In this document: positions 1-5,447 of the stretch, in pieces
How the letters are laid out: every line of letters begins with the position of its first letter
Numbering within the stretch: position 1 is the stretch's first letter
Source of the DNA: Alphaproteobacteria bacterium
GTDB lineage: Bacteria; Pseudomonadota; Alphaproteobacteria; Caulobacterales; Maricaulaceae
Assembly (NCBI GenBank): GCA_030428405.1
Contig: JAUIEH010000140.1
Location: 1-6,973 of the forward strand
Length of the DNA stretch: 6,973 nucleotides
Direction of reading: 5' to 3'
Program-made: the position numbers and the translations under genes
The notes under the pieces: model-generated
What the model was told of the DNA's origin: nothing
What the model saw: the letters and a program-made list of their open reading frames with translations, nothing else
The model's database searches: none

Positions 1-1116
1 CAAGGGATCGATCGCGAGCGGGTGCGTCGGCTTGCGACCCATGCCTTCGGCCTGGCGCTCTTGGTCGCGCTCACCGTTTCGGTGCTGGGTCTGGTGACGA
101 TCGATCCCTTGTTCCGCGCCATGGGCGCCGGCGATCAATTGATGGTCCACATCCACGAATATATGCGCATCTGGTATGTCGCCGTGGTCTTCATTGTCGG
201 GCCGATGATCGCGATGACGTCGCTGCGCGCGCTTGGCGACGCCATTGCGCCGAGCCTTTTGATGGTGCTCGTCGCGGTCATCAATCTCGTGCTCGACCCC
301 ATGTTGATCTTCGGCTTCGGCCCGTTTCCGCGCCTTGAAGTGGCGGGCGCGGCGCTGGCCACGGCGATCGCCAACGCCTGCGCGTTTCTGATGGCCGGCT
401 GGCTTGTCGTCCGGCGCGAAAAGCTCATCACCTTCGAGCGCGCAGGACCGGGCGAATTGGCGAAGTCCTGGCGCGCCATTGCGCGGATCGGCGTGCCGGC
501 GGCGGGCTCGAACATGATCAACCCCGTCGCGCTCGCCATTGTCGTTGCAGGCTTTGCGCGTTTCGGGCCCGATGTCGTGGCGGGCTTTGGCGCAGCGGCG
601 CGCGTCGAGGCGCTGGCGATCATCCCGCTCTTTGCGCTGTCGGCCTCGATTGGTCCGCTGACGGGACAAAACAGCGGCGCACAAAAGACCGAACGCGTGC
701 GCGAGGCGTTTCAGATGAGCTTCACGATCGCGTTGGTCTGGGGCGTTGCCGTCGCGACGCTCTTAGCGCTGTTTCGCGCGCCCATCGCTGCAGCGTTTAC
801 GGACAATGAGACCGCGCGTGAGGCGTTGCGCCTTTATCTCCTGATCCTGCCCGTCACGGCTGCAGGCTATGGCGTCATCATGTCGGCTTCGGCCGGTTTC
901 AATGGACTGGGCAAGCCCTTGCCCGGCATGGCGATGACATTCACGCGCGCGCTTGCCTTGCTGGCGCCGGGCGCCTGGATCGGCGGTCAGCTCGGCGGCG
1001 TGACCGGCGCCTTTCTCGGCATGGGCGCCGCCAATGTCATCTCAGGATTGGCCGTGGTCGGATGGGTGTTGTTGATTGCGTTCCCGCCGCCGGACCGGGT
1101 GTTTGGCGACGCATGA
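1..1116 (+). CDS. MATE-family efflux transporter, 5' end cut off by the window
   Basis: The frame is open from base 1, so the gene starts upstream; 371 codons plus the TGA stop are visible. The protein is an integral inner-membrane antiporter of the MATE (NorM/DinF-like) family, which exports cationic drugs or other small molecules in exchange for Na+ or H+. Visible signs are repeated hydrophobic segments separated by short loops, the typical stretch DPMLIFGFGPFP followed by EVAGAALATAIAN at about residues 98-120, and the GQNSGA motif followed by basic residues after the central loop. In full-length members (about 450-470 residues) the DP-LIFG motif lies near residue 180-190, so about 85-90 N-terminal residues are missing here. 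GTG at 22 is an internal codon, not a credible start. The stop overlaps the next gene by ATGA, suggesting co-transcription and translational coupling. The substrate cannot be read from the sequence. Confidence 0.9.
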   Translation, partial: QGIDRERVRRLATHAFGLALLVALTVSVLGLVTIDPLFRAMGAGDQLMVHIHEYMRIWYVAVVFIVGPMIAMTSLRALGDAIAPSLLMVLVAVINLVLDPMLIFGFGPFPRLEVAGAALATAIANACAFLMAGWLVVRREKLITFERAGPGELAKSWRAIARIGVPAAGSNMINPVALAIVVAGFARFGPDVVAGFGAAARVEALAIIPLFALSASIGPLTGQNSGAQKTERVREAFQMSFTIALVWGVAVATLLALFRAPIAAAFTDNETAREALRLYLLILPVTAAGYGVIMSASAGFNGLGKPLPGMAMTFTRALALLAPGAWIGGQLGGVTGAFLGMGAANVISGLAVVGWVLLIAFPPPDRVFGDA

Positions 1117-1637
1117 GCGCGCGCGGACTGCTCATCCGCGCCGTTGAAACGCGCGACGCCGCCGCACTCGCCGACATCTATAACCACTATGTGCGCGTAA
1201 GCCCGGCCACGTTCGACACTGATGAAAAAACCGTCGAAGAGCGCACGGCCTGGCTGACCAGGTTCTCAAGCGAAGGGCCGCATCGGTGCTTCGTTGCGTG
1301 CGCTGCGGATGGCGAGATTGAAGGCTATTGCTGTTCGCATGAGTTCCGTACACGCCCGGCTTACGCACAAACGGTCGAAACCGCGATCTATGTGCGCCAT
1401 GGCCGAGGCCGCCGCGGGACGGGCGCGCAGCTTTATGCAGCCTTGTTCGACGCACTCGCTGAGGCGCGCGTCCATCGCGCCGTGGCCGGGCTCGTCATTC
1501 CGAACGCGGCTTCGGTGGGCGTGCATGAAAAGGCCGGCTTTCGCCGTATCGGCGTCTTTTCCGATGTCGGATTCAAGTTCGGGCGCTATTGGGACGTCGC
1601 CTTTTACGAAAAGCCGCTTATTTTTTCGTCAGTATAA
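1113..1637 (+). CDS. GNAT-family N-acetyltransferase, phosphinothricin/methionine-sulfone acetyltransferase-like
   Basis: 174-residue cytoplasmic enzyme of the GNAT fold, which moves an acetyl group from acetyl-CoA to an amine. The closest family resemblance is to the Pat/Bar/MnaT group: an early IRAV-x-T-RDAAALADIYNHYV segment, PATFDTDEKTVEERTAWL at about 31-48, the acetyl-CoA motif region GRGRRGTGAQLY at 97-108 (the first position of the usual Q/R-x-x-G-x-G/A signature appears to be Gly99), and the C-terminal NAASVGVHEKAGFRRIGVF (131-149) and YWDVAFYEK (159-167). Those last two match where this group ends. The ATG at 1113 is chosen because homology begins just after it and because it overlaps the transporter stop as ATGA. 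There is no good Shine-Dalgarno, which fits translational coupling. The upstream in-frame start at 1062 would extend into the transporter gene without homology. The natural substrate is unknown; herbicide-type resistance should not be assumed. Confidence 0.87.
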   Translation: MSARGLLIRAVETRDAAALADIYNHYVRVSPATFDTDEKTVEERTAWLTRFSSEGPHRCFVACAADGEIEGYCCSHEFRTRPAYAQTVETAIYVRHGRGRRGTGAQLYAALFDALAEARVHRAVAGLVIPNAASVGVHEKAGFRRIGVFSDVGFKFGRYWDVAFYEKPLIFSSV

Positions 1638-2814
1638 CGCCGAGTTCGCTGACCGCGCCGATCGGGTGCGGGGCCGGCAGGTAAGGCGGCGGCGACCATT
1701 CCCAGCGCTCCTCGCGGAACAGGGCCTGCATGTCGGCGATAGGGCACGCATAAGGCGGACCGCCTTCACGGTCTTTCTGCACGAACAGTGCGAACAGCTT
1801 GCCGCCGCGCTTCAGCCAGTTATGGATCTGGCGCTCATAAGCGGGGCGGTCGACGGGCGGGATCGCAGCAAGGCAGGTTTGTTCGTATACGACATCGACA
1901 GGGCTGTTCGGCGCCCAGCTCAGAATGTCGCCTTGCACGACTTCGCCTTTGAGATCGGCGGCGCGCAGGGCGGCGCGTTGCCACTCAACGGCGGCGGGCG
2001 CGAAATCAACGCCGATGACCTTGAAGCGCGCTTCCGCCATGGCGGTCAGTTCGGGCGAGCGTCCGCAGCCGGGGATGATGACGCTGGCGGGCGGTTTCAG
2101 AGATTCTGAGCGCCGCCAGGCGTCATAAGCCGGATTGAGGCCGGGACGCTCCCAGCCGGTTTCTTCCTCATCATAGCGCTCAATCCAAAAAGCGGCCGGT
2201 GAATCAGAAGCGGCGAGCGCGGCTGCGCCAGAGGCTGCGGCTGCAGCGACGGCTGTATTGGAGGGTTCAAGTTCATATTCGACGAGATCGTCCTCGCCGT
2301 CTGCATCCTCGCCGTCATCCGATGCGTCTGCGGATGCTTCCTCGGCGTCGTCCTCGACGTCGTCTTCGTCTGCGTCTTCGTTGGCCTCTTCGCTCGTTTC
2401 CTCAGCAGAAGCCGCGAGCTCTTCAGCTTCGTCGTCTAGCTCGACAGTGTCCTGCTCGTCGTCTTCGGGCTCGTCATCGACATCATCATCATCGGCTTCG
2501 GCGACGTCGTCGTCATCCTCGTCATCATCATCGTCGAGGTCCTCGTCCTCGTCCGCGTCGTCGTCCGACGCCTCGACGTCGTCATCGATGTCGTCATCGA
2601 TGTCGTCATCGTCGTCGGACGCTTCGAGTTCGTCGTCGCCAGAGACGTCTTCATCGTCATCGTCCGACGCCTCGACGTCCTCGTCGAGGTCTTCGTCGCG
2701 TTCATCCTCGACGGCCTCTTCCTCGGCGGTGTCGAGCGCGTCGTCCTCTACGGCCGTTTCGACCTCGGGCGCGTCGTCGCGGGCGGCGTCATCGTCGTCA
2801 GTGCGTTCTGTCAT
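1618..2814 (-). CDS. TPMT-like SAM-dependent methyltransferase with a long acidic N-terminal tract
   Basis: 398 residues in three parts. Residues 1-180 are a low-complexity acidic tract (about 110 Asp/Glu, three Arg, no Lys) with three EASDDD units at about 48, 64 and 81. Residues 187-208 are an Ala-rich linker. Residues 208-398 are a class I methyltransferase of the thiopurine/halide-thiol methyltransferase (TPMT) family. Its opening FWIERYDEEETGWERPG resembles the WEERY-x-PWDLG start of relatives; motif I is VIIPGCGRSPEL (245-256); Asp270 in VIGVDF is the likely ribose-binding acid; VVQGDIL follows; and YEQTCLAAIPP (310-320) and GGPPYACP (351-358) are typical TPMT features. The expected activity is S-adenosylmethionine-dependent methylation of a thiol, halide or similar small nucleophile. 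The ATG at 2814 is preferred; the longer reading to 2961 runs into the tRNA. Upstream there is only a weak GCGGA. Its last 20 bases overlap the acetyltransferase gene tail-to-tail. The role of the acidic tract is unknown. Confidence 0.85.
   Translation of the reverse strand: MTERTDDDDAARDDAPEVETAVEDDALDTAEEEAVEDERDEDLDEDVEASDDDDEDVSGDDELEASDDDDDIDDDIDDDVEASDDDADEDEDLDDDDDEDDDDVAEADDDDVDDEPEDDEQDTVELDDEAEELAASAEETSEEANEDADEDDVEDDAEEASADASDDGEDADGEDDLVEYELEPSNTAVAAAAASGAAALAASDSPAAFWIERYDEEETGWERPGLNPAYDAWRRSESLKPPASVIIPGCGRSPELTAMAEARFKVIGVDFAPAAVEWQRAALRAADLKGEVVQGDILSWAPNSPVDVVYEQTCLAAIPPVDRPAYERQIHNWLKRGGKLFALFVQKDREGGPPYACPIADMQALFREERWEWSPPPYLPAPHPIGAVSELGVILTKK
2561..2679. repeat. Perfect 20-bp direct repeat pair, 99 bp apart, in frame
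   Basis: The 20 bases starting TCGTCCGACGCC are identical at 2561-2580 and 2660-2679. The offset of 99 bp equals 33 codons, and the copies code for the first and third EASDDD units of the acidic tract. A diverged middle copy lies near 2611-2630. This suggests internal duplication; recombination between the copies would delete or add 33 codons without a frameshift. Confidence 0.85.
2578..2611. repeat. 12-bp tandem repeat, about 2.8 copies
   Basis: The unit GTCGTCATCGAT occurs at 2578-2589, 2590-2601 and, ten bases long, at 2602-2611. It lies within the acidic tract, where it codes on the minus strand for the repeated Ile-Asp-Asp-Asp pattern (residues 71-79). The unit is a multiple of three, so copy-number change would keep the reading frame. 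Confidence 0.85.
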
Positions 2815-2933
2815 GGTTCCGCTTGCTTTCTGCAAAGCGCGAGAGGGAACAAGCAAAGAGCGCGGGCCGGGCGTGCGCGTCAAGCCATCACCCTCGCCAT
2901 GTCCGGAACGAAGTGATATTCCGCCCGCCGCAC

Positions 2934-3018
2934 GCGGATGTGGCGGAACTGGTAGACGCACTAGGTTTAGGTCCTAGCGCCGCAAGGCGTGGGGGTTCGA
3001 GTCCCTCCATCCGCACCA
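2934..3018 (+). tRNA. tRNA-Leu (anticodon UAG), CCA encoded
   Basis: Complete 85-nt class II tRNA. The acceptor stem GCGGATG (2934-2940) pairs with CATCCGC (3008-3014), followed by discriminator A and encoded CCA (3016-3018). The D-arm contains AACTGGTAGAC. The anticodon arm CTAGG-TTTAGGT-CCTAG spans 2961-2977 with anticodon TAG at 2968-2970, reading CUN (mainly CUA) leucine codons. A long variable arm CGCC-GCAA-GGCG, diagnostic of Leu/Ser-type tRNAs, precedes the T-arm with GTTCGAGTC. A possible -10 box GATATT lies at 2915-2920, but no convincing -35 is visible. It is transcribed away from the methyltransferase gene and could be co-transcribed with tig, which starts 155 bp downstream. No integrase or duplicated 3' end was seen in the window, so there is no sign of use as an attachment site here. 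Confidence 0.97.
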
Positions 3019-3069
3019 TCATTTCGACATCCCTGACGGCGGCGTCTGCGGCTTGGTCCGCGCGCCCGC

Positions 3070-3098
3070 TTGTCCCGGCCAAGCCTGCATGACATAAG
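3070..3098 (+). promoter_or_regulatory. Possible sigma70-type promoter for tig
   Basis: TTGTCC (3070-3075) and CATAAG (3093-3098) are separated by 17 bp; each matches four of six consensus positions. Transcription would start near 3105, leaving a leader of about 70 nt before the tig ATG. The evidence is motif and spacing only. Part of it overlaps a loose inverted repeat, GGCTTGG (3050-3056) with CCAAGCC (3079-3085). Confidence 0.35.
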
Positions 3099-3173
3099 CC
3101 GCATTTCCTACGCGCCGCCGGGCTGCAAAGGCTCGCGCGCGCCCCGATCAACGCACCAGACCAAGCGATACCG

Positions 3174-4505
3174 ATGCACGTCACCGAAACCGAGAATTCC
3201 GGCCTCAGCCGCACCTTCGAAGTCCGCATCGAGGCGCGCGATCTCGCCGACCGCCTCGCCAAGCGCATCGACGAAATTCAGCCGCAAGTCCGGTTGAAGG
3301 GCTTCCGTCCGGGCAAGGTTCCGGCCTCCCATATCCGCAAGATGTTCGGCCGCTCGATGATGGACGAGATCATCGACGACACGGTGCGTGAAACCAGCCA
3401 GAAGGCGATGGACGAGCGCGAGCTGCGCCCGGCGGCCTTCCCTGAAATCGACATGAACTCCGACGCCGAAGCGGTCGCGAAGGGCGAGGCCGATCTCGCG
3501 TTTCAGATGCGCGTCGAAGTCATGCCGGAATTCGAGCCGATGGAGCTGCGCGGTCTGACGCTGACGCGCCCGACGGCGGAGATTTCCGACGATGACGTGA
3601 TGAGCGCGCTCGAAGAGGTGGCCAAGGACCAGAAGGTCTATCACCCGAAGAAGAAGGGCTCGAAAGCCGAAGACGGCGACAAGGTCAAAATCGACTTTGT
3701 CGGCAAGATCGACGGCGAAGCCTTTGAAGGCGGCTCGGCCGACGATGTCGACATCGTCATCGGCGCCGGCCGGTTCATTCCCGGCTTTGAAGAAAATCTC
3801 GTCGGCGTGAAAACCGGCGACAAGACCAAGTTCGACATCACCTTCCCGGAAGATTATCCGAGCGCCGACCTCGCCGGAAAGCCGGCCGTGTTTGAGGTGA
3901 AGGTCAAGGAAATCGGCGCGCCGGAAGAGGCCAAGCTCGACGATGAGCTGGCCAAGCAGCTCGGTCTTGAAAGCCTCGACTCTCTGAAAGATGTCGTGCG
4001 CAAAAACCTTGAGCGCGAAAACGACAACCAGTCGCGCCAGCGCCTCAAGCGGCGCCTGCTCGACAAGCTCGACGAAGCCCACGCCTTCGATCTGCCCGAG
4101 CGCATGGTCTCCACGGAGTTCGACGCCATCTGGCGCGCGGTGAAAGCCGACCTTGAGCGCGGCGAGGTTGAGCCGGAAGACGAGGGCAAGTCCGAGGACG
4201 AGCTGCAGGCGGATTACAAAAAGATCGCTGAACGCCGCGTGCGTTTGGGTCTCGTGCTCGCCGAAATCGGGCGTCGCTCGAATATCGACGTGACCGAAGA
4301 GGAGATGGCGCGCGCCATTAATATGGAAGCGCGCCGCTATCCGGGCCGGGAACGCGAAGTGGCGCAGTATTTTGCGAGCAACGCGCAGGCGCGCGCCCAG
4401 CTTCGCGCGCCGATCTATGAAGAGAAGGTCGTCGACTACATTCTCGAGCTCGCGGAAGTCTCTGATGAGGCGGTGAGCCGCGAGGACCTTTTCAAGGACG
4501 AATAG
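3174..4505 (+). CDS. tig: Trigger factor, ribosome-associated chaperone and peptidyl-prolyl isomerase
   Basis: 443 residues, a usual length for the family. It binds the ribosome near the exit tunnel, shields nascent chains and catalyses proline isomerisation in the cytoplasm. The N-terminal ribosome-binding domain carries the signature GFRPGKVP at residues 43-50. The FKBP-type PPIase domain spans about 165-248, with the DKVKIDFVGKIDGEAFEGG opening and FIPGFEENLVGVKTGD at 201-216. The C-terminal alpha-helical chaperone region, rich in charged residues, fills 250-443. The ATG at 3174 is chosen because MHVTETENSGLSRTFEV aligns with the start of alphaproteobacterial trigger factors. No clear Shine-Dalgarno precedes it. 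The gene stands upstream of clpP and clpX, a common bacterial arrangement that groups nascent-chain folding with degradation. A gap of 162 bp separates it from clpP. Confidence 0.97.
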   Translation: MHVTETENSGLSRTFEVRIEARDLADRLAKRIDEIQPQVRLKGFRPGKVPASHIRKMFGRSMMDEIIDDTVRETSQKAMDERELRPAAFPEIDMNSDAEAVAKGEADLAFQMRVEVMPEFEPMELRGLTLTRPTAEISDDDVMSALEEVAKDQKVYHPKKKGSKAEDGDKVKIDFVGKIDGEAFEGGSADDVDIVIGAGRFIPGFEENLVGVKTGDKTKFDITFPEDYPSADLAGKPAVFEVKVKEIGAPEEAKLDDELAKQLGLESLDSLKDVVRKNLERENDNQSRQRLKRRLLDKLDEAHAFDLPERMVSTEFDAIWRAVKADLERGEVEPEDEGKSEDELQADYKKIAERRVRLGLVLAEIGRRSNIDVTEEEMARAINMEARRYPGREREVAQYFASNAQARAQLRAPIYEEKVVDYILELAEVSDEAVSREDLFKDE

Positions 4506-4572
4506 TCGACGCGAATATCCGCCGCGTTTACCTTCCGGTCACCCAAATCGCGTCACGTTCCGCATCCTTGTT

Positions 4573-4594
4573 CGCGCACTTGAATGGGTGCGCG
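4573..4594 (+). promoter_or_regulatory. Small perfect inverted repeat in the tig-clpP gap
   Basis: CGCGCAC (4573-4579) pairs with GTGCGCG (4588-4594) around an 8-nt loop, TTGAATGG. No T-run follows, so a standard rho-independent terminator is not supported. The loop contains a -35-like TTGAAT, so the palindrome could equally be an operator or chance in GC-rich DNA. Confidence 0.35.
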
Positions 4595-4608
4595 CGCAAT
4601 CAGATATC
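4579..4608 (+). promoter_or_regulatory. Possible promoter of clpP (weak, sigma70- or sigma32-like)
   Basis: CTTGAAT (4579-4585) followed 17 bp later by GATATC (4603-4608) is the best promoter-like pair ahead of clpP. CTTGAA is the usual -35 core of heat-shock sigma32 promoters, and clpP is often heat-inducible in proteobacteria, but the -10 half is poor for either sigma factor. It lies about 60 nt before the start codon. Confidence 0.28.
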
Positions 4609-4624
4609 GTGATGTCACTTTTCG

Positions 4625-4644
4625 CGCGCGCCGTCCGGCGCGCG
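4625..4644 (+). promoter_or_regulatory. GC hairpin in the clpP leader
   Basis: CGCGCGCC (4625-4632) pairs perfectly with GGCGCGCG (4637-4644) around the loop GTCC. The stem ends 10 nt before the clpP Shine-Dalgarno, so it would sit in the 5' untranslated RNA if transcription starts upstream. The lack of a T-run argues against a terminator. Its function is unknown. Confidence 0.45.
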
Positions 4645-4654
4645 GCGCCCGGTC

Positions 4655-4660
4655 GGAGGA
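4655..4660 (+). promoter_or_regulatory. Strong ribosome binding site deciding the clpP start
   Basis: GGAGGA lies 7 nt before the ATG at 4668 and is the reason for choosing that start over the upstream in-frame ATG at 4584. Confidence 0.85.
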
Positions 4661-4667
4661 TTCCAAG

Positions 4668-5297
4668 ATGGCGGACCCTATAGAGACGGCGATGAATCTC
4701 GTGCCGATGGTCGTCGAGCAGACGAGCCGCGGCGAGCGCGCCTACGACATCTTCTCGCGCCTCCTGAAGGAGCGAATCATCTTCCTGACCGGTCCGGTCG
4801 AAGACGGCATGGCCAGCCTGATCACGGCGCAGCTTCTCTTTCTCGAGTCCGAAAACCCGAAAAAAGAGATCGCCATGTACATCAACTCGCCGGGCGGCGT
4901 GGTCACGTCCGGTCTCGCGATCTACGACACGATGCAATATATCCGCAGCCCGGTTTCCACGGTCTGCATCGGCTCGGCCGCGTCGATGGGCTCGCTCCTG
5001 CTCGCCGCCGGCGAAGCCAATATGCGCGTCGCTCTGCCGAACGCCCGCATCATGGTGCACCAGCCCTCGGGCGGTTTCCGCGGCCAGGCCTCCGACATTC
5101 AGCGCCACGCCGAAGACATCATGAAGCTGAAGCGTCGGCTCAACGAGATTTACGTAAAGCACACCGGTCAGGAATATGATGCCATTGAGCAGACGCTTGA
5201 CCGCGACTTCTTCATGTCGTCCGACGAGGCGCGTGAGTTTGGGATCGTCGACCACGTCTATGAAAAGCGCACGGGCGAGAAGGACGGCGCGGAATAG
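4668..5297 (+). CDS. clpP: ATP-dependent Clp protease proteolytic subunit ClpP
   Basis: 209-residue serine peptidase (family S14) that forms a two-ring tetradecamer and degrades proteins fed in by ClpX or ClpA. The catalytic triad is complete: Ser106 in IGSAASMGS, His131 in MVHQPSGG and Asp180 in LDRDFF. The spacings of 25 and 49 residues equal those of the E. coli enzyme. Other family marks are YINSPGGVVTSGLAIYDTMQ (71-90), which includes the substrate-binding strand and oxyanion region, and the hydrophobic core of the handle region. The ATG at 4668 has a GGAGGA site 7 nt upstream. The longer reading from 4584 adds 28 Arg/Ala-rich residues translated from the leader and is rejected. The true N-terminus, MADPIETAMNLVPMVVEQTSRGERAYDI, is typical of alphaproteobacteria. 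Its unfoldase partner clpX follows after 150 bp. Confidence 0.98.
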   Translation: MADPIETAMNLVPMVVEQTSRGERAYDIFSRLLKERIIFLTGPVEDGMASLITAQLLFLESENPKKEIAMYINSPGGVVTSGLAIYDTMQYIRSPVSTVCIGSAASMGSLLLAAGEANMRVALPNARIMVHQPSGGFRGQASDIQRHAEDIMKLKRRLNEIYVKHTGQEYDAIEQTLDRDFFMSSDEAREFGIVDHVYEKRTGEKDGAE

Positions 5298-5370
5298 CGT
5301 TCACCACGATAGGGACGCTTGATCGCGTTCCGTCATGTGTGATCGTATGAACTTGCGCAGAATGCGCGGA

Positions 5371-5407
5371 CGAAATCGCGGCGCGGCGTTTGCAAGCGGT
5401 GATTTCG
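5371..5407 (+). promoter_or_regulatory. Inverted repeat in the clpP-clpX gap
   Basis: CGAAATC (5371-5377) pairs with GATTTCG (5401-5407). The stem can grow to 9 bp with a G-T and a C-G pair, leaving a 19-nt loop. It lies about 40 nt ahead of the clpX start. It may be a leader structure or chance. I found no convincing promoter in this 150-bp gap. Confidence 0.25.
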
Positions 5408-5447
5408 AAACTTGGCCGCCCAGGAGAGCGGCCGCCCGGGAGCGATG

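Larger units (their letters stand above)
2275..2814 (-). repeat. Acidic low-complexity coding tract (Asp/Glu codon repeats)
   Basis: This stretch codes for residues 1-180 of the methyltransferase protein. It consists mostly of GAC, GAT, GAG and GAA codons, so the + strand is a run of GTC/ATC/CTC/TTC triplets. The bias opens long artefact frames (Ser-rich, Arg-rich, Thr-rich) on both strands, which are not genes. The tract is predicted to be disordered and strongly negative. Mixed synonymous codons (GAC and GAT) and scattered Ala, Val and Ser indicate an evolved coding sequence rather than a pure microsatellite. Confidence 0.9.

Noticed and set aside
2815..2961. Longer start for the methyltransferase gene at 2961
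   Set aside because: The extra 49 codons overlap tRNA-Leu up to its anticodon arm and look non-coding; the ATG at 2814 directly opens the acidic tract.
2258..2977. Long Ser-rich open frame on the + strand
   Set aside because: It is the antisense shadow of the GAC/GAT/GAG-rich acidic tract (read as TCG/TCA/TCC), and its end runs into the tRNA. The minus-strand frame carries a real methyltransferase domain.
2934..3018. tRNA-Leu as an integration site for a mobile element
   Set aside because: No integrase gene and no duplicated tRNA 3' end were noticed in the window; the downstream genes are core genome.
2199..3092. Arg-rich open frame on the + strand
   Set aside because: Another shadow of the acidic-codon repeats; it continues through the tRNA gene and has no domain-like sequence.
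3108..4082. 324-codon open frame on the minus strand opposite tig
   Set aside because: A mirror frame caused by GC-rich codon bias; the + strand encodes an unmistakable trigger factor.
4539..5255. 238-codon open frame on the minus strand opposite clpP
   Set aside because: A shadow frame; ClpP with a full catalytic triad is on the + strand.
5318..5340. CTTGATC followed by CGTCATGTGT as a heat-shock promoter for clpX
   Set aside because: The distance between the two halves is far too short for a sigma32 promoter, and no -10 at normal spacing matches well.
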